From NCBI RefSeq assembly GCF_000341735.1, contig NZ_KB455575.1, positions 1,515,422 through 1,579,421 of the forward strand: a DNA stretch of 64,000 bases. The letters are read 5' to 3'. The notes beneath the pieces were generated by a model that was not told the DNA's origin, searched no databases, and saw nothing but the letters and a program-made list of their open reading frames with translations. Each line of letters starts with the position of its first letter. Within the stretch, counting starts at the first letter, position 1. The DNA comes from Methylotuvimicrobium buryatense 5G. Its GTDB lineage: Bacteria; Pseudomonadota; Gammaproteobacteria; Methylococcales; Methylomonadaceae. A program made the translations under genes and the position numbers. Positions 16,528 to 24,886 of this stretch are shown here, in pieces.

Positions 16528-19500
16528 ATGAACGGCCAACAAAAAATCTTTCGAGTACGGCGCAATTACAACCGGTGGGTCGCCAATCAAACGCTCGAAG
16601 ATTATGCGCTCCGCTTTACCGCTAAAAAATCCAGGAAATGGTCCGAATGGCAAGTATCGTTGACTGCGCTGGGTGGGATTTCGTTTCTCGCGCTCGAAGC
16701 GATCGGCGGCACCTTGACCTTGACCTACGGATTCGTCAATGCGGTGTCGGCCGTTTTAACCGTCGGCGCGATCATTTTTTTAACCGGTTTACCGATCAGC
16801 TATCACGCCGCCAAACTAGGCACGGACATCGATCTTCTTACCCGCGGAGCGGGATTCGGCTATATCGGATCCACGGTCACTTCATTGATTTATGCGTCGT
16901 TCACTTTCATTTTTTTTGCACTGGAAGCCACCATTCTCTCAATGGCGCTGGAGCTCACGCTAAATATCCCATTATCTATCGGTTATCTTATTAGCTCTTT
17001 GGTCGTTATCCCTCTAGTCACGCATGGCATTACGCTAATCAGCCGATTTCAAGTATGGACTCACCCGCTTTGGATCGCGCTTCAAATCATTCCTCTGGTC
17101 TGTATCGCTCTTAAATCGGACGATGCGATGGCTCTCTGGACAGGGTATAAGCCGATAACGGCGACAGAAGGCTTTGATATAACGGCTTTCGGCGCTGCAT
17201 CCGTCGTTGCGTTTTCCTTGATTGCTCAAGTCGGCGAACAAGTCGACTTTCTCAGATTTCTGCCCGAAAAAAGCAATCAGAACAAGCTTACCTGGTGGGC
17301 CGCTTTGATTTCCGCCGGCCCCGGCTGGATTTTCCCCGGAATGGCTAAAATCCTCATCGGCTCGTTTCTTGCCGTTTTGGCTATCGAGCACGGCATCGGC
17401 TTTGACCAAGCTTCGGACCCGAATCACATGTATCTAACCGCATTCGGCTATTTGACCTCATCCCCGGAACTGCCGCTGTTATTGACCGGCATTTTTGTCA
17501 TATTCTCGCAACTGAAAATCAATGTGACGAATGCCTATGCCGGGTCCATCGCATGGTCTAATTTTTTTTCCAGAACGACTCAAAATCATCCCGGGCGCGT
17601 GGTTTGGTTGGTTTTCAATGTCGTCATCGCACTGATGTTGATGGAACTGGGAATTTATCATGCACTTAAAGAAATCCTTGGCTTGTTTGCCATCATCGCT
17701 ATTGCTTGGGTCGGTTCATTGGCAGCCGATTTGACTATCAACCTCCCTCTTGGCCTAAGACCCCGAAAAATGGAATTCAAAAGGGCCCATTTATACGATA
17801 TCAACCCGGTCGGTATCGGTTCTATGCTGACCGCCTCTTTGATTGGTTTGATCGCTTATAGCGGCTTGCTCGGTATTAACTTTCAGGCCCTGTCGCCTTA
17901 TCTCACATTAGCCCTTACTTTTGTTTGTACGCCCTTGATTGCCTGGCTGACGAATGGACGTTATTACATCGCCAGGGATCCGGAGAATGCCGATAAAAAT
18001 CCCGACCAGGTTTGTTGTATTTGCGAACATCACTTCGAGCCGGAAGACATGTCGCTTTGTCCGGCCTATGCGGGAGCAATCTGCTCGCTATGCTGCTCTC
18101 TCGACAGTCGGTGTCACGATATGTGTAAAACCAATGCCGGCATGGCGGATCAAATTTCCTCGGCATTGAACAAAATCATGCCGGACGCTTGGAGCGGAAT
18201 CGTCACGGCAAGGCTAGGAAACTTTTTCGGCTTGTTTGTACTTACCGGCATTTTGATGTCCTCCTTGCTTGCGCTGATTTATTTCCAGATTACGTCGGAC
18301 GAAACTATCGATAAAGCTTTGATCACCGATGCCCTAATCAATATTTTCTTCATCTTGCTGATTATTTCAGGCGTCGTATCGTGGATGTTCTCTCTACTTC
18401 ATGAAAGCAGAAAACTGGCGCTGGAGGAATCCCGCAATCAAACCGATCTGCTGATTGCTGAAATCGAAGCCCATCAAATGACCGATCTTAAGCTGCAGCA
18501 AGCGAAAGAAGTAGCGGAAGCCGCGAATCAAGCGAAGAGCCGTTATCTGACCGGTATTAGCCACGAATTGAGGTCGCCGCTCAATGCGATACTCGGCTAT
18601 GCTCAACTACTGGAGAAAGATAAAGCCATTCCCGGCAACCGAAGAGACGCTTTGTCGGTCATTCGACGCAGCAGCGAACATCTGGCGGATATTATCGAAG
18701 GTCTATTGGATATTTCCAGAATAGAAGCCGGCCGGCTACAAATCTCTAAGAACGATGTCGACTTTATCGCGATGCTCGATCAAATCGTGAATATGTTTAA
18801 GGTTCAGTCTACTGCCAAAGGTATTCAATTCGTGCACGAACAGTTGACGCCTTTACCGAAAACCATTCGTACCGATGAAAAACGCTTACGCCAAATATTG
18901 ATCAATTTGATTTCGAACGCCGTTAAATATACGCATCAGGGCGAAGTATATTTTTCAGTATCCTATCGCAACCAAGTCGCCGTCTTTTCGATGAAGGACA
19001 CCGGAGAAGGCATCGAACCGGAAAATATTGAAAAAATCTTTCAACCTTTCGAAAGAATTCGAAAAGCCGGAGCGCCTTACATTTCCGGCACAGGCCTTGG
19101 CCTGACGATTACGCGCTTCTTGACCGATATACTAGGCGGAGAAATCACCGTAAAAAGCAGTCCCAATCAAGGCAGTCTTTTCAAAGTTTCTTTAATGCTT
19201 TCCAGTGTCAACGCCATAAAAGCACCGCACAGCCTACCTGCCGCCATACCCAGCGGCTATCAAGGCATCGAGCAGACGATTTTCATCGTCGACGACGATC
19301 CCAGTCATCGCGGCTTGTTGGTTGACATGCTGTCTCCTCTGGGATTCAACGTGTTTCAAGCTCAAGACGGCTTTACTTGCCTGGATATGTTGCAATATTG
19401 CAAAAAAAAGCCCCAACTTTTTTTATTGGATATAGCCATGCCCGGCATGAGCGGTTGGGAATTGGCCGGTCGCATTCGAAGCCAAATTCCATCGGCAACC

Positions 19501-19950
19501 GTAATCATGGTTTCCGCTAATGCCCATCAACCGAATTCGATATTCGCGGAACATCTACCCTACGATGCTTATCTCGTCAAACCGATAAAATTGACCGATA
19601 TGATGGATCTGATCCAAAAATATTTGCCGATTCGTTGGGTCTACGGCACCGGCGGCTCTTTTTCCGATGAAGGGAAAATAGCCCCTCTCTTAGCGAGTGA
19701 AAGCGCTTCACCTAGTAAAATCGAAAGTAAGTCCGAAATAACGTTGCTACCCTACCGAATGCTCGATCGATCGGATCGAGAAACGATGATCCAGCTCGCT
19801 AAAATCGGCTATATGAACGAATTACTCAGTTTCTTGAAAGGCTTAGAAGAAGATCGAAAATTAAACAAGCAACACGCCGATCGCCTTACAAGCCTTGTTA
19901 AAAACTACCGATTCGATGAACTCATTACTTGCCTTGAAGAAATGCTATGA
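16528..19950 (+). CDS. NCS1-type permease / Cys-rich module / hybrid histidine kinase / receiver fusion
   Basis: The protein has 1140 residues. Residues 1 to about 480 form a polytopic domain like NCS1 nucleobase/hydantoin/allantoin permeases (FGYIGSTVTSLIYASFTFIFFA, QVGEQVDFLRFLPE, KINVTNAYAGSIAWSNFF). Residues about 494-535 hold eight clustered cysteines (CxxC, CPAY, ICSLCC, RCHDMC). Two further helices (about 560-585 and 604-628) lead to HisKA (SHELRSPLN, His near 678), an ATPase domain (DTGEGIEP, GTGLGL) and a receiver (IVDDDPS, Asp in LLDIAMPG near 967). A tail of about 80 residues of unknown type ends the protein. It probably senses a nitrogenous solute with a transporter-derived input. 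It is divergent from urtA and overlaps the next gene by 4 bases. Confidence 0.9.
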   Translation: MNGQQKIFRVRRNYNRWVANQTLEDYALRFTAKKSRKWSEWQVSLTALGGISFLALEAIGGTLTLTYGFVNAVSAVLTVGAIIFLTGLPISYHAAKLGTDIDLLTRGAGFGYIGSTVTSLIYASFTFIFFALEATILSMALELTLNIPLSIGYLISSLVVIPLVTHGITLISRFQVWTHPLWIALQIIPLVCIALKSDDAMALWTGYKPITATEGFDITAFGAASVVAFSLIAQVGEQVDFLRFLPEKSNQNKLTWWAALISAGPGWIFPGMAKILIGSFLAVLAIEHGIGFDQASDPNHMYLTAFGYLTSSPELPLLLTGIFVIFSQLKINVTNAYAGSIAWSNFFSRTTQNHPGRVVWLVFNVVIALMLMELGIYHALKEILGLFAIIAIAWVGSLAADLTINLPLGLRPRKMEFKRAHLYDINPVGIGSMLTASLIGLIAYSGLLGINFQALSPYLTLALTFVCTPLIAWLTNGRYYIARDPENADKNPDQVCCICEHHFEPEDMSLCPAYAGAICSLCCSLDSRCHDMCKTNAGMADQISSALNKIMPDAWSGIVTARLGNFFGLFVLTGILMSSLLALIYFQITSDETIDKALITDALINIFFILLIISGVVSWMFSLLHESRKLALEESRNQTDLLIAEIEAHQMTDLKLQQAKEVAEAANQAKSRYLTGISHELRSPLNAILGYAQLLEKDKAIPGNRRDALSVIRRSSEHLADIIEGLLDISRIEAGRLQISKNDVDFIAMLDQIVNMFKVQSTAKGIQFVHEQLTPLPKTIRTDEKRLRQILINLISNAVKYTHQGEVYFSVSYRNQVAVFSMKDTGEGIEPENIEKIFQPFERIRKAGAPYISGTGLGLTITRFLTDILGGEITVKSSPNQGSLFKVSLMLSSVNAIKAPHSLPAAIPSGYQGIEQTIFIVDDDPSHRGLLVDMLSPLGFNVFQAQDGFTCLDMLQYCKKKPQLFLLDIAMPGMSGWELAGRIRSQIPSATVIMVSANAHQPNSIFAEHLPYDAYLVKPIKLTDMMDLIQKYLPIRWVYGTGGSFSDEGKIAPLLASESASPSKIESKSEITLLPYRMLDRSDRETMIQLAKIGYMNELLSFLKGLEEDRKLNKQHADRLTSLVKNYRFDELITCLEEML

Positions 19951-20864
19951 ATCCGACACGCCCGTTAGAATTGAAAAAAGATATCGTGCTGGTCGTCGAC
20001 GATTCGCCGGACACGCTGAGCATGCTCAACGACACATTGGATAGAGCGGGATTTGCCGTCTTAGTTGCACTGGAAGGTTCGCAAGCACTAACAATCCTAA
20101 ACAATATCAATCCCGACATTATCTTGTTGGACGCACTCATGCCCAATATGGACGGCTTCGAGACCTGCAAAAAACTTAAACAACATCGCAATTCGGCCGA
20201 TATTCCCGTTGTTTTCATGACCGGTTTGTCGGATTCTGAAAGCATCGTTAAAGGATTGGAAGCCGGCGGAGTCGATTACGTCACGAAACCGGTAAAAGGA
20301 GAGGAACTCATCGCAAGAATGCGGGTTCATTTGGCAAATGCCAGATTAACAAAAAGCGCCCGCGCCGCATTGGATTCGGCAGGACAATATTTATTTTCGA
20401 TCGATTCTAACGGCCGCTTGCTTTGGGCCACTCCACAAGCCGTTCAATTATTCTCGGACTCCGGCTTGAATACCGAACAGCTCGATGAATCGTTGATAAA
20501 ACCGCTCAGACTCATGCTATCGCCTCAATACAACAGAGAAAAAGGGCAAACGGTAAACCTGGAGACAAAATCTCTTGAAATGAAATATATCGGTCAAACC
20601 GGTAACAAAGAACATCTAATACGAATCGTTGATTCGGAACGCGCAACTGAAGAGGAAATATTACGAGCCAACCTTTTTTTAACGGAGCGCGAATCCGAAG
20701 TACTGCTTTGGATAGCCAAAGGTAAAACCAACCGCGAGATTGGATCAATCCTCGAAATGAGCCCTCGCACCGTCAACAAACATCTAGAGCAAGTGTTTAA
20801 AAAAATGAACGTGGAAAACCGCACCAGCGCCGCAGTGATGGCATTGAAATATCTGAAATCGTGA
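19947..20864 (+). CDS. LuxR-type response regulator, cognate to the permease-kinase
   Basis: The 305-residue protein has a receiver with VLVVDDSPD and the phospho-aspartate in ILLDALMPNMDGFE (about residue 61), and KPVKGEE at its end. A PAS-like middle (LFSIDSNGRLLWATPQAVQLF) and a C-terminal LuxR/NarL helix-turn-helix (TERESEVLLWIAKGKTNREI, MSPRTVNKHLEQVF) follow. The ATGA overlap with the kinase gene implies translational coupling and a dedicated pair. The likely target is the urtA operon across the divergent promoter region, which is an inference from position. A paralogue lies at 29896-30843. The space 20865-21061 shows no gene. Confidence 0.92.
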   Translation: MNPTRPLELKKDIVLVVDDSPDTLSMLNDTLDRAGFAVLVALEGSQALTILNNINPDIILLDALMPNMDGFETCKKLKQHRNSADIPVVFMTGLSDSESIVKGLEAGGVDYVTKPVKGEELIARMRVHLANARLTKSARAALDSAGQYLFSIDSNGRLLWATPQAVQLFSDSGLNTEQLDESLIKPLRLMLSPQYNREKGQTVNLETKSLEMKYIGQTGNKEHLIRIVDSERATEEEILRANLFLTERESEVLLWIAKGKTNREIGSILEMSPRTVNKHLEQVFKKMNVENRTSAAVMALKYLKS

Positions 20865-21061
20865 TGCCGGTTTATACATTTTGCTATCGCCTCCCAAAAA
20901 TTAAATTGCGTACTACAGGCAAGCAAAAAGATAGGGGGGTAAAGATAATGCAAAATGAAAGGCTTGGCCCCAGATATGGAAAGCAACACTGTCTGTACAA
21001 TCAGGAATGAGGCAGCATCAGATTGATCGAAGATCCGAAATTGGCAATGACTTACCGGCTG

Positions 21062-21721
21062 TCACAACACCTCATTTCTAGCAATGCGCACAAGTTTTTG
21101 AGCGATATTTTCCGGTGACAGAACAAAATCGATGCAACCACTCGCAATTGCTGTCTCCGGCATGTCTGGCTGAATAGCGGTATCAAGCTTTTGAGCAATG
21201 GTGATGCCGCCGACTTCTTTGATGCCGCAAAGCGCGTCAGCTCCGTCACCATCATAGCCAGAGACAATCACAGCAATCAGCTTACCGTCCCAATGCTCCG
21301 TCAATGAGCGTAGAAATACCGTGATGACATCGGGCCAACCATGAGGCTTCGATATTGGCTTTAAATGAAACTGTCCATCGGTGACGTGTAAATCCCGATT
21401 GGCTGGAATGATAAACACGCGGTTAGGTTTCATTTGCAGACTTTCCGTGATTAGCTCAACAGGCATGGTGGTATAAGTCGGCAGAACTTCATGCAGCATG
21501 GTCGGCATTTTTGTGATGTGATTAACAATGACGATAGCTACGCCTAGGTTTGCCGGCAGATTTTGCAACAACCTAATATAAGCGTCGAGCCCGCCCGCCG
21601 AACCGCCCACACAAACGACAGGAAAATCGTTCTCCAAGGAAACCGCTTCGTTTACTCTGTTGCCGTTTGCTACCCCTGAAGTTTCTGATTCATTAACGGC
21701 TCCGTATCTATCGTGTATCAT
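21062..21721 (-). CDS. Orphan CheB-type methylesterase domain protein
   Basis: From the ATG at 21721 (AGAGGTACTC upstream) the protein has 219 residues. It shows the CheB catalytic serine in CVGGSAGGLDA, the histidine in VIVNHITK, and the aspartate in VSGYDGDGADAL. There is no receiver domain. About 30 non-conserved residues precede the catalytic domain. CheB removes methyl groups from, or deamidates, chemoreceptors. Without receiver or chemotaxis genes nearby, its substrate is unclear; such stand-alone CheB proteins occur with CheR in two-component networks. It converges on the response regulator upstream. Confidence 0.88.
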   Translation of the reverse strand: MIHDRYGAVNESETSGVANGNRVNEAVSLENDFPVVCVGGSAGGLDAYIRLLQNLPANLGVAIVIVNHITKMPTMLHEVLPTYTTMPVELITESLQMKPNRVFIIPANRDLHVTDGQFHLKPISKPHGWPDVITVFLRSLTEHWDGKLIAVIVSGYDGDGADALCGIKEVGGITIAQKLDTAIQPDMPETAIASGCIDFVLSPENIAQKLVRIARNEVL

Positions 21722-21914
21722 GAGTACCTCTTTAATTGTCGACAAACAACCATCCTATACCAAGAAGAAAAGGGGTCAGGTTACTTTTCAAGACTAATTC
21801 GCAGACTTCGACAGGTAAGTAGGTGAGCTTATTTTTGCGCAACCCTTCCAACGAGCGGGCACATAGCGCCCTGCCTATTTTTTATCGCCACGCCGAATGT
21901 TCTCCAATACTTGT

Positions 21915-22275
21915 TAAGGAACGAGCATGAAATAACTTAGACAACTGTTGGAAGGGGGTTTGGTGGCTCGATTGACAGGTGTCGGCGGCAGGGATAGCCG
22001 CCGTCAAGCCTACACGGACGTATTCACGGCGTCCTGTCAAGCGAGTCACCAAACCGCAGCAATTCCCAGTTTGAGCAGTTTCGCCGATTTTAGGGTGCGG
22101 GGTATGCCTGTCGAGGAACGCCGTAGACCCATCCATGGGGGCTTGGCGGCAGCTCCCTGCTGCCGATATCCTCGCCAAGCATACCCCACACCCTTTTTGA
22201 TCTCCAAATTGGGAATTGCTGACCAAACCGCCACAAAGCCTACTACTTGTATAAGTTATTTTGTGCATATTCCTA
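21915..22275 (-). repeat. Family C copy C1, interrupted by element B3
   Basis: Family C has ends TAAGGAACGAGCATGAAATA and the complement of TAAGGAATATGCACAAAATA. Inside is the core complement GGACGTATTCACGGCGTCC with hairpin GGCGGC...GCCGCC and outer arms TTGACAGG / CCTGTCAA. C1 differs from the intact copy C2 (42772-42959) by the inserted B3 element. Confidence 0.88.
22057..22221 (+). mobile_element. MITE-like family B copy B3, inserted in a family C repeat
   Basis: The element is 165 bp. ACCAAACCG stands immediately before (22048-22056) and after (22222-22230) it. The uninterrupted family C copy at 42772 has a single related ACCGAATCG at the same site. This shows both the insertion and its 9-bp duplication. 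Confidence 0.92.
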
Positions 22276-22294
22276 AGGCGATTTTCTGCGAAGC

Positions 22295-23158
22295 CTATCG
22301 ATCCGGACGCCGCTCCAGAACCAGAAATTGATTCGGCTCTCCGACTACATAAATTCGGCCGTCATTATCAACGGCCACACCTTCCGGTTGCCATAACCAG
22401 CCAATCAATCCTAATTTTCCTGCGCGTAAACTGAGCCGCGACAATTCCCGCCCCTGCATGTCGACGACATGCAGACTGTCGGAGGATTCACTCAATATCA
22501 ATAACTTGTCTTCCTTCCCCGGTAATACGCTCAATCCAGCATAATCCCTTACCTTCAGTCGCATAGACAATAATCCTGACAAATCTACCCCCATACCCCA
22601 TTCGTCAACTGGCTGATGCAAAAGGGTAGGAGGCGTTTCTTTCACTGCAAATAAGCCAAATTGTTGCGACCACGCTACGCCTTCGATACCGTTATTGTCA
22701 TCATCTTCTTCTGCCAGATTAAACCTGACTGCCTGATCGTGCGTTATCGATTCCGTAGCTTCAGTGATTTCCACCCGCATCAGGTTGTAGAGATTTTCTT
22801 CGGCAATCACAAAAAAGTTATCATACAGGTAGGTTATGGACTCGGTATCCCGAAAACCGGGTAAATCAATTGTCCGCTGCAACTCGCCATTTTTATTGAG
22901 AACATGAACCTTACAGGGTCTATTGGTCACCGCATAAAGCAGACCCGATGGCGGATGATAGGTGATGCCCGAGAGATTTTCTTGGATGCCGTCGACATGG
23001 CGAGCAGGCTCAATCGGTTGATAACGACTCAGATCCCAATCCGTTTCTATTCCGCTTATTAAAGGCGAGTTATCAGGAAAATGCCATGCAATCCATCCGG
23101 ACAAAAGTAACAACGGCAATAACAACCACAAACGTTTTTTCCTGACACTGGATTTCAT
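22295..23158 (-). CDS. SdiA-regulated (YjiK-like) beta-propeller protein
   Basis: The 287 residues begin with a cationic N-terminus (KSSVRKKR) and a hydrophobic signal or anchor helix (residues 9-27). Propeller-like repeats follow: NLSGITYHPPSGLLYAVTNR, DTESITYLYDNFFVIAEE, GIEGVAWSQQFGLFAVKE and QPEGVAVDNDGRIYVVGEPN. This pattern is that of the SdiA-regulated family (E. coli YjiK), periplasmic or membrane-anchored proteins without a known enzymatic role. The ATG at 23158 is the natural start. It lies downstream of the MaoC-like gene on the same strand, with repeat A5 between. Confidence 0.85.
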   Translation of the reverse strand: MKSSVRKKRLWLLLPLLLLSGWIAWHFPDNSPLISGIETDWDLSRYQPIEPARHVDGIQENLSGITYHPPSGLLYAVTNRPCKVHVLNKNGELQRTIDLPGFRDTESITYLYDNFFVIAEENLYNLMRVEITEATESITHDQAVRFNLAEEDDDNNGIEGVAWSQQFGLFAVKETPPTLLHQPVDEWGMGVDLSGLLSMRLKVRDYAGLSVLPGKEDKLLILSESSDSLHVVDMQGRELSRLSLRAGKLGLIGWLWQPEGVAVDNDGRIYVVGEPNQFLVLERRPDR

Positions 23159-23239
23159 TAAACCTTCGTAAATTTACACAAGTTCGGATTCTCGATTGTT
23201 TATGTTAACTCGAACTTAAATTAACAATTAATACTATTT

Positions 23240-23397
23240 ACTCATCGTAGATCAAAATTCGGCGCCGGGGTGTCCGTCAAAGGACGCCGTGAATACGTCC
23301 ATATAGGCTCTATGCCGGCTCCATGCTGGCAAAGCCTTTGTCGAGCCCCCGGAGCCTCCTTAGACGCTGCCGAAATTTGAAGTGCGAAAGGCATATT
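23240..23397 (+). repeat. Family A copy A5
   Basis: A near-complete copy between the YjiK-like and MaoC-like genes. The core reads GGACGCCGTGAATACGTCC followed by a GCCGGC-TCCAT-GCTGGC hairpin, where the stem keeps pairing through a G-T change. Confidence 0.85.
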
Positions 23398-23434
23398 AAG
23401 GTTTACTACCGACTCCCCTGTTAACTTTTAAATT

Positions 23435-24352
23435 TCAAATTTTTAAGATTTCTTCCAACGGCACCAAATTTAGTTTGATTCTAAATAGAATCTCTTTATT
23501 TTCCAGCACCCCGTAACATTCGTAAGAACGCAACAAGATTCTAGTGTTATTGAGTGTATTATCCTTGGACTCCGGCAGTTGTTTGACCAATATGTAAACT
23601 TTATCGTTGTTTTTCAGTTGCCCAACCCAATGACGGTCGATCGATAACTCATGCGAGGTATAAACCATTGGATTAGCCTTGAAATCGTGATTCTCAAGTT
23701 GAGCCTTTTCCAGTAAGACTCCGGAAGTTAAGCTGCAAGGGAATATTTCAGGATAATGGGCAACTTCGGCCAGTTCGTCAAAATAATCGGATTGCTCGGC
23801 CAAAGAACCCGACAAAAAATTTTTGACATTGCCGTTATGCATCCATTTTCGCATTAAAAAGTAATCGCTGCCCGGAACCAGAGTTTTATCTGCAACCGTA
23901 TTCAGATCCGGCAAACCGTTTAAATCAGTATTTGCAAGAAACAGCGGAGCTTGGGTTTCTTTTTTATAGCCAAGCAAAATCGTTTTGCCTTGCGACTTGA
24001 TAACGACTCGGTTAGTCAACGTCAAATCGGGAATCGTGTTGATCAAGGTTTTTTTAATTTCCAGCGAAAATTCCTGACTTGGTCGTAAGGCGTTGACGAA
24101 AATAGTCTGGTAATTGCTAAATCGCAATTGCTTATCAACTATGATCTGCTCCTCATGCTGTGCCTCGCGGTACAGACGCATCTGGTATTCGATCAGCGTA
24201 TTCAACTGAAAACCCAGCACGATGGGGCCTTTGAATGGATTATGAGTAATCTGCAACCATTTGTGTTTGTCGTGAAACAGGTTGAAATCGTCGGAAGCAT
24301 TTCGTGCGACTTCAATATGAATTTGTTCAAAAGTAAACGATTGCTTTTTCAT
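23435..24352 (-). CDS. MaoC-like double hot-dog fold protein, possible acyl dehydratase
   Basis: The 305 residues carry the hydratase-type motif of MaoC domains near the N-terminus: ASDDFNLFHDKHKWLQITHN, followed by PFKGPIVLGFQL. The D/N-H pair and the following glycine-rich turn match (R)-specific enoyl hydratases. A second hot-dog-like half follows (NPMVYTSHELSIDRHWVGQL). The substrate would be an acyl-CoA or acyl-ACP. No other lipid genes adjoin it. The ketosynthase/ACP genes at 61393-62937 are a conceivable functional partner, but only speculatively. The region is AT-richer than its neighbours, suggesting acquisition. Confidence 0.65.
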   Translation of the reverse strand: MKKQSFTFEQIHIEVARNASDDFNLFHDKHKWLQITHNPFKGPIVLGFQLNTLIEYQMRLYREAQHEEQIIVDKQLRFSNYQTIFVNALRPSQEFSLEIKKTLINTIPDLTLTNRVVIKSQGKTILLGYKKETQAPLFLANTDLNGLPDLNTVADKTLVPGSDYFLMRKWMHNGNVKNFLSGSLAEQSDYFDELAEVAHYPEIFPCSLTSGVLLEKAQLENHDFKANPMVYTSHELSIDRHWVGQLKNNDKVYILVKQLPESKDNTLNNTRILLRSYECYGVLENKEILFRIKLNLVPLEEILKI

Positions 24353-24886
24353 GTTTAATTTGGCCGCGACAATTCGAAAACAACCATTTTAGTTGCGGAT
24401 TGAAATTAGTCGGAAAGTTTTTTCACATGATCATAATCATGACATCAATCTGAAAAAAGAGACTGGGGTACTACTCTTGTTGGCCGCCATCAATCAAAAA
24501 AAGTAACCTGACCCCTTTTCGTTTCCTTTTCGTTTTATTTGGCCTATCGGGTAAATGACGTATACCGAAAAACCGGCAGGCATTCTAAAGTGCGTCAAGC
24601 TTTATTAAACACGCTCGAAGTGTTCCGGCCAAAACCGTAACGGATACATAGTTTTTGCGTGTCGATATGCCGAATGACTCGATACTAAAATCGCTGATAA
24701 ACAAATCGGTAATCAAGCGATCGAATTTAATTTGGCATCGCTGTTGCTTATTTTTCAGTGATCGCACCCATTTTCGTTTTTGGCTTCCCTCTCCCCTGAA
24801 CCGTGCCTAAGCGAGTGGGAGCGATTACGCCAAAATTTGAAGCGCGAAAAGAAGTAGAATTTATTTTTATCAATCACAGGATAGCC
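24353..24886. other. Gene-poor spacer
   Basis: This stretch holds the right 21-bp inverted repeat (24499-24519) and a small palindrome CATGATCATAATCATG near 24427. A 60-codon minus-strand frame (24585-24767) has no ribosome-binding site or recognisable similarity. I see no convincing gene here. Confidence 0.5.

Larger units (their letters stand above)
21768..24519. repeat. Pair of perfect 21-bp inverted repeats bounding a 2.75-kb segment
   Basis: The sequence AAAAGGGGTCAGGTTAC plus TTTT occurs at 21768-21788, and its exact complement at 24499-24519. Between them lie the YjiK-like and MaoC-like genes and repeats C1, B3 and A5. The GGGGTCAGGTTACTTTT motif recurs in many bacterial genomes near REP-associated elements (general knowledge). 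No transposase is present. Confidence 0.8.

Noticed and set aside
24585-24767. Possible 60-residue minus-strand protein
   Set aside because: No ribosome-binding site, no recognisable motif and no supporting context.
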